Part shown: positions 10,101 to 16,282 of the stretch, in pieces
Numbering within the stretch: position 1 is the first letter of the stretch
Layout: each line of letters begins with the position of its first letter
NCBI GenBank assembly: GCA_964245755.1
Contig: CAXTNV010000041.1
Coordinates: 1-25,475, forward strand
DNA length: 25,475 bases
Source: Lichenicoccus sp964245755
GTDB lineage: Bacteria; Pseudomonadota; Alphaproteobacteria; Acetobacterales; Acetobacteraceae
Reading direction: 5' to 3'
Position numbers and translations under genes: made by a program
Notes under the pieces: generated by a model
What the model was told of the DNA's origin: nothing
Database searches by the model: none
The model's input: the letters and a program-made list of their open reading frames with translations, nothing else

Positions 10101-10157
10101 CAGGGTGAGGTAGGCGTTCGGGTTGCGCGTCGCGTTGGTGTTGTAGAGCAGGATCAC
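7149..10157 (-). CDS. Two-domain glycosyltransferase (CgeB-like + GT4) with one C-terminal module
   Basis: The protein has 1002 residues from a GTG start at 10157 that overlaps the upstream TGA as GTGA. The frame is open further upstream to 11372, but that part overlaps the preceding gene in another frame and has no domain character. Residues 1-310 are CgeB-like (ILLYNTNATRNPNAYLTL, FVFTNDP-type segment near 101-108). Residues 330-735 are GT4: CTHSTIH (337-343), FLRIKGAD (571-578), PETWCISLSEVWQ with E642 and E650. Cysteines C456, C469, C479 and C482 form a cluster, as in its paralogue at 1-3422. One beta-rich module (about 795-925, GWVFRPG) follows, then a charged low-complexity tail (965-1002). 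It lacks the second module of the paralogue. It probably acts after the preceding CgeB-like enzyme in the same glycan pathway; substrates are not known. Confidence 0.87.
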   Translation of the reverse strand: MILLYNTNATRNPNAYLTLAVESALRTLVGAEGVLRVDERTLAPAAASHAHALLLCIDGQRLNAGLVARVKPAFRRVVLWAFEDPFMLDYNLANASLFDLVFTNDPSCVDAYGARGHYLPLAASRMLHHRDVLPDAKLRHDIFFAGTMWPNRVAILRRVIAAFPDASMKLVCPSNEFLPPLPPQIASRAITRPVSHEAFIDFANASRVTLTLFRDYASHGTTGLAHAPGPRLFELGLAGTAQVVQPPDRLPAARFAAIDGILLERGEALVTRIGDVLADAGLRTSLARLAQLSVLAGHGYEHRLGRLLDVVGGDATDPQPSTIRSTAGPRRLRVLMCTHSTIHHQVWGGVEVYQQMLCSQLEREVEVLFWVRDNECCQLLDARGASLERFDGESIGWLDVLCDPFEEAHFSDVLTSYGVDVVHFQHLGHHAASLPLIARASGVGTLLSVHDFFLVCARYNLLDHEQKFCDIGTRSITACTICLGRAEGLPPGAQQQRRGFIELVLGAVDLLLFGSRQSEELVLRIYPQTHATRRLVMGLPAPTGPLPPAATAAPRRRPDPDVLDVVVVGNFLRIKGADTVLQVIEAAAPHLFRFHILGMAEPPYHEVLRTLGTRVSYQGRYAPGEPPLSRGQVALHLSIWPETWCISLSEVWQAGLIPIVTDIGALGERVSHGVDGFKVRVGDASAVLDLLEVLRANPGLRETLRAGIGPHLWADPQAYATRILGEYRALTPKVRLGTARPLGLEAGQLHLVTKRSWKELTAPRGILEAPGGGGLKLDLPRSIVEWASLQRCRAYVDVLCGEETDPLARDGDEPGATAFKPVDRFSMTGWVFRPGTSQAGQAFVCLIHRSFRHVIYLEAARQPRADVQAIHPEAPLRCGYTAEVRLAGKWTDGQYDVGVIVVNGGQAAFQLCRHQLWFLDGQVVRLAAAAIDAAALLRAFACVFSSSPLAERFIAVQSEVGTGPAPHPGSRERAAPEAGRGLGPDRVEKRRAERSGGRPLQE

Positions 10158-11161
10158 AGCAGGCCTGCATCGGCCAGCGTCTCGACCATGCGCCGGGCGC
10201 GCAGCGCGTAGGTGTGCTCCCTCAGCGCACGCTGCTGCGCCCGCGTCGCGGTGGCGATGCGCAGCGCGTCGGCCTGCAGGAAGCGGTCGCGCAGCCGCTG
10301 GAAGTCGAGCGCGCCGGAGAAGCCGGGGATCTCGTCCTCCTCGAAATAGTCGCGGATCTCCGGCGTATCCTCGTGGAACAGCTGCATCCCGCCCGCCATC
10401 GCCGCCTCGAAGGTGCGAGGTCCCGGGGTCGATGCGGCGATCTGGTAGCGCGCGTTCTCGAAGTTCAGGCTGCGGCCCAGGTTGAGGACGATCTTCGCCT
10501 GCGCGTAGAGCTCGACCAGCCGCGCCTTGTCGATCCGCTGGTCGGAGAAGCCCGGTGCCCCGGTCCAGCCGGGACCGAGCACCGAGACGCGCAGGCCGCG
10601 CAGCGACGGCATCAGCCCGGCGATGATCTCGCGCCGGCTGGCGAAGGCGACGCCGCAGAACAGCACGTCGATGGGACGCGCGGCATCGCGGTCGATCGGC
10701 ACGTGATGGCGCCGCGGGCAGCCGGCGAGCGGCAGGTGGAACACCTTCGGATGGTCGTAGAACCGCCTCGTCCAGCGATCGCAGGTGAAGATGGCATCGA
10801 AGTGTGGCTCGATCCGGTAGCTGGCGTCTTTCTCGTAGGGATCCTCGGTGGCCCAGAATGCGCAGACGGCGCCTGCGGCGTGCGCGAGCCGCGACGCCTC
10901 GCCGAAATACGCCGTCTCGGGCAGGTAGGAGCCGACGCAGAGCAGCAGATCCGGCCGCATCGCCTCGATCGCCGCTCCGGCGCTGTCGAGGCTCGCCGAG
11001 AACACGCGCGACGTCGAGAGACACTCGACCCAGCCATCGCGTATGGCTCCGCGCACCGACGCGTTCGCTTCGGATTCGAGCGGAGCATCGCCGCAGATCA
11101 GGACCTTCAGGTCGTGCGGTCCAACTCGACCCGCCAAGGTGTCCAGCAAGCCGGCCTCCAT
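10154..11161 (-). CDS. CgeB-like glycosyltransferase (copy 1)
   Basis: This GT-B glycosyltransferase of the CgeB type has 335 residues from the ATG at 11161. Matching segments to its paralogue at 3419-4378 are LKVLICGDAPLESEANASV, FWATEDPYEKDASYRIE, FNLGRSLNFENARY-like positions and STPGPRTFEAAMAGG with FHEDTPEIRDYF. The start is uncertain. The frame is open to a TTG at 11212, the ATG at 11161 directly abuts a GGGAGG, and TTG codons at 11149 and 11140 could also serve. The paralogue would begin near 11113, so the N-terminal 16-17 residues have no counterpart. It is the first gene of the five-gene minus-strand run, facing the divergent gene at 11390. A possible promoter lies at 11245-11273. 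The next gene starts inside its stop codon. Confidence 0.85.
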   Translation of the reverse strand: MEAGLLDTLAGRVGPHDLKVLICGDAPLESEANASVRGAIRDGWVECLSTSRVFSASLDSAGAAIEAMRPDLLLCVGSYLPETAYFGEASRLAHAAGAVCAFWATEDPYEKDASYRIEPHFDAIFTCDRWTRRFYDHPKVFHLPLAGCPRRHHVPIDRDAARPIDVLFCGVAFASRREIIAGLMPSLRGLRVSVLGPGWTGAPGFSDQRIDKARLVELYAQAKIVLNLGRSLNFENARYQIAASTPGPRTFEAAMAGGMQLFHEDTPEIRDYFEEDEIPGFSGALDFQRLRDRFLQADALRIATATRAQQRALREHTYALRARRMVETLADAGLL

Positions 11162-11244
11162 CCTCCCGCCACCGTATCGCCACGCGAGCGGGAAGGGGAG
11201 GATGAACTGCAAGCATTCCCGCAGGCGACTGCAAGGCGTAGGCC

Positions 11245-11273
11245 ATCACGGTATCGTGACGATCTGCTTTCAA
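11245..11273 (-). promoter_or_regulatory. Possible promoter with overlapping inverted repeat
   Basis: On the minus strand TTGAAA (11268-11273, 5 of 6 to the sigma-70 -35 box) is followed after 17 bp by CGTGAT (11245-11250, 3 of 6 to the -10 box). A perfect inverted repeat TCACG-GTAT-CGTGA (11246-11259) overlaps the -10 box, so a repressor could act here. It would drive the minus-strand glycan genes. The match is weak and short enough to be chance. Confidence 0.25.
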
Positions 11274-11389
11274 GAAGGACCGGCCCCCGCAGCTTGCCTC
11301 TGTCATTGTAGGATCCAAACGATCCACCGCCCTCAGAACAATGCAGGTGCAATGTCTCCCGCTGTGAGACAAGCAAGCAAAAGGAGACG

Positions 11390-12268
11390 ATGGTGACGAT
11401 GAAATGGTATTTCTCGATCACTGAAGATACGCTCACCGCGGACGAGGACCACGGCTTTCTCGACATGATCCGGGTTGCGGTCGCATCCGCGCAGATCAAC
11501 ACGTCGCTGCGGCCGCATCTGCTTTACGACGGCAACGAGAGCGCCTTCACCGACGAGATGCGCGCGGCCGGCGTGACCGTCATCCGCCACCGCATCTCCT
11601 TCTACGACCAGCTGCAGCGCGCGCAGCAAAGGCTGCGTCCGGATTGGCCCGACTACATGCGCACGGCCGCCGGCGCCTTCCAGAGGCTCGACATTCCCAA
11701 CATCGAGACCAAGGAGGAGTTCGTCCTCTACACCGACTGCGACGTCATGTTCCTTTCCGATCCGGCGATGGATAATTTCCGTCCCGCGACCTTCGCGGTG
11801 GCGTCGCAGTTCGATCTCTACGGACACCACAAGGAGATCAACTCCGGGGTCATGCTGATGAACGTCAGGCGGCTGCGGGCAGACCTGCCGGCGATGCTGG
11901 ATTTCGCCTGCGACATGCTGCACACCCTGCACGGCTACGATCAGGAGTTCCTGCGCGTCTTCTACAACGGCAAGTGGGATCCCCTGTCGCCCAAATACAA
12001 CTGGAAGCCGTACTGGGGCGTCGATCCGATGGCCAGGGTGGTGCACTTCCACGGCCCAAAGCCGGCTGCCGCGCACAAGCTGATCAAGGACAAGACCTAC
12101 CGCCAGGACGATCCCGTGTTCCAGGCGTGGCGCAACCTGTTCTTCAAGAATCCCGACGCCTACCGCTTCTACGTGGATCTCTGGCGCCGGTTCAAGCTGT
12201 CGCCGGCGCAGGCCCGGCGAGCCGTGCCCAGTGCCGCGCGCGACCGCGCCTCGCTCTGGATTTCCTGA
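11390..12268 (+). CDS. GT8-like DxD glycosyltransferase, stand-alone
   Basis: This 292-residue GT-A glycosyltransferase has the metal-binding DxD in LYTDCDVMF (D116, D118) and the C-terminal HFHGPKP (219-225), as in GT8-type enzymes. It is clearly homologous over its full length to residues 599-867 of the FkbH fusion at 4538-7141 (shared segments include LRPH, WPDYM, LSP-YNWKP and DPVFQ-W). AAGGAG at 11381-11386 lies 3 nt before the ATG at 11390 and 6 nt before a GTG at 11393, so either could be used. It is transcribed away from the minus-strand glycan run and probably together with the following gene. Expected reaction: transfer of a sugar from a nucleotide donor to a glycan or lipid acceptor in the cytoplasm. 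The specificity cannot be read from the sequence. Confidence 0.88.
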   Translation: MVTMKWYFSITEDTLTADEDHGFLDMIRVAVASAQINTSLRPHLLYDGNESAFTDEMRAAGVTVIRHRISFYDQLQRAQQRLRPDWPDYMRTAAGAFQRLDIPNIETKEEFVLYTDCDVMFLSDPAMDNFRPATFAVASQFDLYGHHKEINSGVMLMNVRRLRADLPAMLDFACDMLHTLHGYDQEFLRVFYNGKWDPLSPKYNWKPYWGVDPMARVVHFHGPKPAAAHKLIKDKTYRQDDPVFQAWRNLFFKNPDAYRFYVDLWRRFKLSPAQARRAVPSAARDRASLWIS

Positions 12269-12343
12269 CCCTGCGGTCTATGCTGCCCGGCGCGGTCTGA
12301 GCTCGCGGGTAGCCGATATGGATGCAGGGGACGGGCGGAACGG

Positions 12344-13585
12344 TTGCGGCGCGGCCTCCGCCGCCCCTTGTCCGCGGCGTGGGTTCCCGGTCGGGCGCCC
12401 GCCTTGGCCATAAGCGGCGACACCGACGAGGACATCGTCGCGGCGTGGCTGGAGCCGGTCAGCCTGCGCGACATGCTGGCGGCACTCGACGAGGCAGGCT
12501 TCTCCGGAGACGTGTACCGCGGTTGCTTCGCCGACCTGAACGCGAACCTCGAAGACGAGACTGCGGGCGCGCTGCACTTCCTGCGCCACGGCTATGCAGA
12601 GAGCCGCGTCTTCCCCGTGGCCCTCGACATCGCCGGCATGCACCGCCTGCGGCAGCTCACCCTGCGCAACCGCGTCTACCTGCAGAACCTGTTCGTCGCC
12701 CTGGTCACCGCCTGGAGCGGCGCGAACGTCCGCAGCGTCGCCGACCTGGCCACGCACGCTCCGATCATCGAGCGCTTCCGCGCCATGGGCGGGCTGCCGC
12801 TGGTTATCCTGGGCGACCCGTTCGCCCGCCTGTATCGGCGCGGCGTGTCGGCGGGAGCACGGTGGATCTGCCCGCTGGCGCTGGCGCCGCTGGAGGAGGG
12901 CATCGAGGGGTTGCTGCGCACCGCACCACGGACGCTGCTGCCGGCGAGGCCGGATCTGGACATCGAGGCGACGCCGACGCTGTGGAACTTCGGCCAGGTG
13001 GACATCGAGCAGGGCTACCTGTCGCATCGCCTGCACCGGGACATCGGTGCGGGCGACGCGGACGCGTTCCGCGACTTCGCCATGCCGAAGATCCAGGCCT
13101 ATGGCGGGTTCCTGGCCGCCGCGGTTCCGGCTCAGGAACGCGCCCTGCACTGGATCGCCGGCGTTTTTCCGCCGGTCCCGCAGGCGGCGGATCCGCCGCT
13201 GCCGGCGCAGCGCCTGGCGCAGGAGTTCGGCGCGGCGCTGCCGGACCGGCTGGCGGCCGCGGGAGCCGACAGCCTGCTCGACCGCACGGCGATGCACCAG
13301 TCGTTCAACGACTGGCTGGGACGCGCCGCGGCCGATCTCGGCTTCAACGTCGTGCGCAACTTCGACTGCTTCCTGGCGGGGCACGGCGTGGTCGATGCGT
13401 CCTACCTCGCCGTGCTCGGAGACACGCAGGCGCTGGATCATCAGGCGACGCACGGCGTGATCGCGACGTCGCTGTGGTCCATCGTCGAGGACCGCCGCCC
13501 CGCCGCCCCGTCGGGCAGCATGCTCGAGCAGTTCGAGCATCTGCTGGAGCAGATACGGCTGGTGCAGCTGGGCGAGCCGGGCTGA
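12344..13585 (+). CDS. Unrecognised protein, possible degenerate SGNH-like fold
   Basis: This is a 413-residue protein if the TTG at 12344 is used. TTG codons at 12368 and 12404 are alternatives, and no start has a strong ribosome site. I do not recognise the family. Residues 50-92 (GFSGDVYRGCFADLN followed by HFLRHGYAESR) match the short Y..xxPDL..HF..HG..E.R element often found in bacterial glycan-biosynthesis proteins. Residues 152-160 read PLVILGDPF, 214-220 WNFGQVD, and 365-370 DHQATH. In that order they look like SGNH-hydrolase blocks with Pro in place of the nucleophile Ser, which would mean an inactive or binding member. This is inference. No signal peptide or membrane segment is seen. 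It sits 75 bp after the glycosyltransferase at 11390 and is probably co-transcribed with it. Confidence 0.7.
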   Translation: MRRGLRRPLSAAWVPGRAPALAISGDTDEDIVAAWLEPVSLRDMLAALDEAGFSGDVYRGCFADLNANLEDETAGALHFLRHGYAESRVFPVALDIAGMHRLRQLTLRNRVYLQNLFVALVTAWSGANVRSVADLATHAPIIERFRAMGGLPLVILGDPFARLYRRGVSAGARWICPLALAPLEEGIEGLLRTAPRTLLPARPDLDIEATPTLWNFGQVDIEQGYLSHRLHRDIGAGDADAFRDFAMPKIQAYGGFLAAAVPAQERALHWIAGVFPPVPQAADPPLPAQRLAQEFGAALPDRLAAAGADSLLDRTAMHQSFNDWLGRAAADLGFNVVRNFDCFLAGHGVVDASYLAVLGDTQALDHQATHGVIATSLWSIVEDRRPAAPSGSMLEQFEHLLEQIRLVQLGEPG

Positions 13586-13613
13586 GGCGGCGGCCCGGAT
13601 CGGCTCCCGGCTC

Positions 13614-13640
13614 TTGTCGATCCTGCGCGGGCGGTACAGT
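13614..13640 (+). promoter_or_regulatory. Weak candidate promoter for the alcohol dehydrogenase gene
   Basis: TTGTCG (13614-13619, 4 of 6 to the -35 box) and TACAGT (13635-13640, 4 of 6 to the -10 box) lie 15 bp apart, slightly shorter than ideal. They are in the 148-bp gap before the dehydrogenase gene. An independent promoter is likely here, but this exact site is only a guess. Confidence 0.2.
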
Positions 13641-13679
13641 TACGGGATGTCGGCCATGATGACGACACGTCCGTAGCCT

Positions 13680-13693
13680 GCCGCCCTGGCGGC
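13680..13693 (+). other. Short GC hairpin between two plus-strand genes
   Basis: GCCGC-CCTG-GCGGC is a perfect 5-bp stem with a 4-nt loop, located about 95 bp after the stop of the preceding gene and 40 bp before the next start. It has no T tract. It may be a weak terminator or leader structure, or chance in GC-rich DNA. Confidence 0.2.
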
Positions 13694-13733
13694 GCAGCAC
13701 CCCGGCCGTCCCTGCGAGCTTCGAGGAGATGCA

Positions 13734-14795
13734 ATGTTCAACTGCACCGGATATGCCAGCCAGGCGGCTGATGCGAAACTGGCCCCATTCCACTTCGAGC
13801 GTCGCGATCCGGGCCCGGACGATGTGCGCATCGACATCCTCTTCTGCGGCGTCTGTCATTCGGATCTGCACACAGCGCGCAACGAGTGGGGCGGCAGTGT
13901 CTATCCGGTGGTCCCCGGGCACGAGATCGTCGGCCGGGTGAGCGCGACCGGCGATCGGGTCAGCCGTATCCGTCAGGGCGAACTGGTCGGCGTCGGCTGC
14001 ATGGTCGACAGCTGCAGGAGCTGCGCCAGCTGTCAGGAAGGTCTGGAGCAGTATTGCGAGGTCGCCTTCACCGGCACCTACAACGACCCGGACAGGAAGA
14101 CGCCGGGGCTGCGCACCTATGGCGGCTACAGCAAGGCGGTGACCGTCGACCAGTCCTTCGTGCTGCGCATCCCCGAGAAGCTCGATCCTGCGGCCGCCGC
14201 GCCGCTGCTGTGCGCCGGCATCACCACCTATTCGCCGCTGCGGCACTGGAACGCCGGGCCGGGCAAGAGGGTCGGCGTTGTCGGCCTCGGCGGCCTCGGT
14301 CACATGGCGGTCAAGATCGCGCACGCGATGGGCGCCGAGGTGACGTTGTTCACCACCTCGCCCGGCAAGGTCGAGGACGGGCGCCGCCTGGGTGCCGACG
14401 ACGTGGTCATCTCGAAGGACGCCGAGGCGATGAAGCGCCAGGCGCGCCGCTTCGACCTGATCATCGACGCGGTGTCCGCCGACCACGACATCAACAGCTA
14501 TCTCTCCCTGCTCAAGCGTGACGGCACCCTGGTGCAGGTCGGTGCGCCCGAGAAGCCGCTTTCGCTGGCGGTGTTCAGCATCATCAACCCGCGTCGCTAT
14601 CTTGCCGGATCGCTGATCGGGGGCATCGCCGAGACCCAGGAAATGCTGGACTTCTGTGCCGAGCACGGCATCGCGTCGGACATCGAGATGATCCGGATGG
14701 ATCAGATCGACGACGCCTACGAGCGCATGCTGCGCAACGACGTGAAGTACCGCTTCGTGATCGACATCGCGACCCTGGAGGCGCAGGCCGCCTGA
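13734..14795 (+). CDS. Zinc-dependent NAD(P) alcohol dehydrogenase, YahK/cinnamyl-alcohol type
   Basis: This 353-residue member of the medium-chain dehydrogenase family has all expected ligands. The catalytic zinc is held by C41, H63 (in PGHEIVG, with E64) and C160, and the structural zinc by C94, C97, C100 and C108. The Rossmann motif GLGGLGH lies at 184-190. The segment FTTSPGK (206-212) at the end of the second beta strand suits NADPH preference, as in YahK-type aldehyde reductases. It should reversibly reduce aldehydes to alcohols in the cytoplasm with broad specificity. GAGGAG at 13723-13728 lies 5 nt before the ATG, so the start is well supported; an ATG at 13729 is out of frame. It is probably a stand-alone gene, facing the convergent radical-SAM gene. 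Confidence 0.95.
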   Translation: MFNCTGYASQAADAKLAPFHFERRDPGPDDVRIDILFCGVCHSDLHTARNEWGGSVYPVVPGHEIVGRVSATGDRVSRIRQGELVGVGCMVDSCRSCASCQEGLEQYCEVAFTGTYNDPDRKTPGLRTYGGYSKAVTVDQSFVLRIPEKLDPAAAAPLLCAGITTYSPLRHWNAGPGKRVGVVGLGGLGHMAVKIAHAMGAEVTLFTTSPGKVEDGRRLGADDVVISKDAEAMKRQARRFDLIIDAVSADHDINSYLSLLKRDGTLVQVGAPEKPLSLAVFSIINPRRYLAGSLIGGIAETQEMLDFCAEHGIASDIEMIRMDQIDDAYERMLRNDVKYRFVIDIATLEAQAA

Positions 14796-14828
14796 GGCAG
14801 CTGCGGGACGCGGCCGCCTGGCGAGAGG

Positions 14829-14870
14829 GCGGTCGGGTCCGCTCGACCGCTCCGTCCCGGCAGAGACGGA
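14829..14870. terminator. Two adjacent hairpins between convergent genes
   Basis: GCGGTCG (14829-14835) pairs perfectly with CGACCGC (14844-14850). Immediately next, TCCGTC (14851-14856) pairs with GACGGA (14865-14870). Both lie in the 85-bp gap between the stops of the dehydrogenase and the radical-SAM gene. No T tract is present, so intrinsic termination is plausible but not certain. Confidence 0.4.
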
Positions 14871-14880
14871 CCGGCGCCGC

Positions 14881-15933
14881 TCAGGTCCAGTACAGCAGGC
14901 GTGCAGACGGCAGCCGGCGCTGCAGCGAGTTTTCGATGGTCGCGCGCATCTCGGTCATCTCCTGCTTGGGGAAGACCCACTTCACGGATCCGAACTTGGT
15001 CATCTTCCGGGAGCGCTGGACCTCGTCCATCTCCAGCGGGCTGCCCGGGTACCAGCCGGCGAGCACCTGCTTGGATTTCGGGGTGAAGCGGTGCGTGATG
15101 AGTTCCGCGGTTAGGTCGAGGTCGTCGACGCCCGCGAGTGCCTCGGCAATGTCGCTGAACAACGCGTCGTAGGCGGCGGCCCACTCCGGCAGGCGGAGGA
15201 TCGGCGCCACCGTCAGGCCGACCGGATAGCCGGCCTCCGCGACGGCGCGCAGCGCCGCCAGCCGTGCCCGCATGCGCGGTGCCCCGCCCTCGTGCCGCTC
15301 TGCCGCCGTCGCGTTGACGGAAAAGCGGATGCGGGTGCGCCGACGATGGGTCAGGCCCAGCAGCGAACCCACCGCGTCGAACTTCGTGGTGAAGCGGAGC
15401 TGCACCGGCGCGTCCCAGGTGCCGAAGCGCGTGATGCAGGCGGCCAGGTGACCGGTCAGGTGCTCGATCGCGAGCGGATCGGTGTAGCAGGAGCACTCGA
15501 ACGTGGTGCCTTCCGCGGCCCGGTCGGCGGAAAGGGAGGTGACGCGGCCTTGTCCGACCGCCGCCGGCAACTCCGCGAGGATCTCGGACAGGTTGGCGTA
15601 GGCGCGGATGATCGGCGGACCGGCCAGCGAGCCGGCCAGGTAGCAGTAGGCGCAGTGCGCCGGACAGCCTTCGGCGAGGTCGAACCGCCAGTCCGCACTG
15701 GGCGGAATCGGCTGCAGGCGGCGCCGGCTGGCACTCGCGGTGACGACCGCCATGGTGGTCTTCGCGTCGCGGTAGGCGTCTGGCAGACCGGCCAGGCGAT
15801 CGGTCGGAAGGCGGACGATCTCCGCACCGAGCCCGGCCGCGCGTTCCACCATCGCGGCACCGGTGGGCAGGGCAAGAGCGGAGGGCGTGACGAGCACGCG
15901 CCGGGGGATCCAGGGACGAGGCATCGCCCTCAT
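14881..15933 (-). CDS. Spore photoproduct lyase-like radical SAM protein
   Basis: This is a 350-residue protein from the ATG at 15933; an ATG at 15924 is nearly as good, and the frame is open to 16002. The iron-sulfur motif CPAHCAYCYLAG gives C90, C94 and C97, the same spacing and nearly the same positions as in Bacillus spore photoproduct lyase. The segment FECSCYTDPLAIEHLTG (145-161) corresponds to the family region holding the hydrogen-donor cysteine, with C147 and C149 as candidates. The protein ends in ARLLYWT. In Bacillus the enzyme repairs the 5-thyminyl-dihydrothymine lesion using S-adenosylmethionine. Here the host is probably not a spore former, so the job may be repair of other thymine damage or something different. 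It is a single gene, divergent from the small protein at 16076. Confidence 0.87.
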   Translation of the reverse strand: MRAMPRPWIPRRVLVTPSALALPTGAAMVERAAGLGAEIVRLPTDRLAGLPDAYRDAKTTMAVVTASASRRRLQPIPPSADWRFDLAEGCPAHCAYCYLAGSLAGPPIIRAYANLSEILAELPAAVGQGRVTSLSADRAAEGTTFECSCYTDPLAIEHLTGHLAACITRFGTWDAPVQLRFTTKFDAVGSLLGLTHRRRTRIRFSVNATAAERHEGGAPRMRARLAALRAVAEAGYPVGLTVAPILRLPEWAAAYDALFSDIAEALAGVDDLDLTAELITHRFTPKSKQVLAGWYPGSPLEMDEVQRSRKMTKFGSVKWVFPKQEMTEMRATIENSLQRRLPSARLLYWT

Positions 15934-16075
15934 GTTGGGCCGCCGCGCCGCGATGCCAGCCCGCCGGACGGAGCTGCCCGTCGCACGTCGGTGGATCGGC
16001 ACCGGCTGCAGCGAGGCCGTGGCGGGAACGAAGTGCTGCGTCCGACGTGGTTGTCATGCAGCCAGGAGCACGACC

Positions 16076-16243
16076 ATGACCGATCCCGAGCCGGAAAGCG
16101 CGAAGACCACCGCCAACACGCCGGTCTCCGGCATCGATCCCGGCGGCACCCGGCCGAAGCCCTCCGGCGACAAGCCGGCGACCCGGCCGCAGGTGCAGAG
16201 CGGAGACCAGAACGCCAATCCGCCCCGCAGCACCGACCGGTGA
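16076..16243 (+). CDS. Small Pro/Thr-rich protein, 55 residues
   Basis: This short reading frame codes for 55 residues, starting MTDPEPESAKTTANTPVSG, rich in Pro, Thr, Ser, Asp and Lys, with no hydrophobic segment, so it is probably disordered and cytoplasmic. CAGGAG at 16062-16067, 8 nt before the ATG, is a good ribosome site and the main reason to call it. The same frame is open upstream to 15863, but that part is antisense to the radical-SAM gene. It ends 39 bp before the convergent hpnN stop. Function unknown. Confidence 0.55.
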   Translation: MTDPEPESAKTTANTPVSGIDPGGTRPKPSGDKPATRPQVQSGDQNANPPRSTDR

Positions 16244-16282
16244 GGTTGCTGCCCGCGATCTGGGCGGAGGCCGCGCTTGGCG

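Noticed and set aside
10158..11372. N-terminal extension of the two-domain glycosyltransferase to 11372
   Set aside because: It overlaps the CgeB-like gene in another frame, is Arg-rich, and the paralogue starts at the equivalent of 10157.
12322..13659. Plus-strand 445-codon frame overlapping the unknown protein
   Set aside because: The composition (Gly/Arg/Pro) is shadow-like; the frame of 12344-13585 has ordinary protein composition and recognisable elements.
15984..16049. 8-bp inverted repeat CACGTCGG ... CCGACGTG in the divergent region before the radical-SAM gene
   Set aside because: The arms are 50 bp apart and such a match is expected by chance at this GC content and window size.
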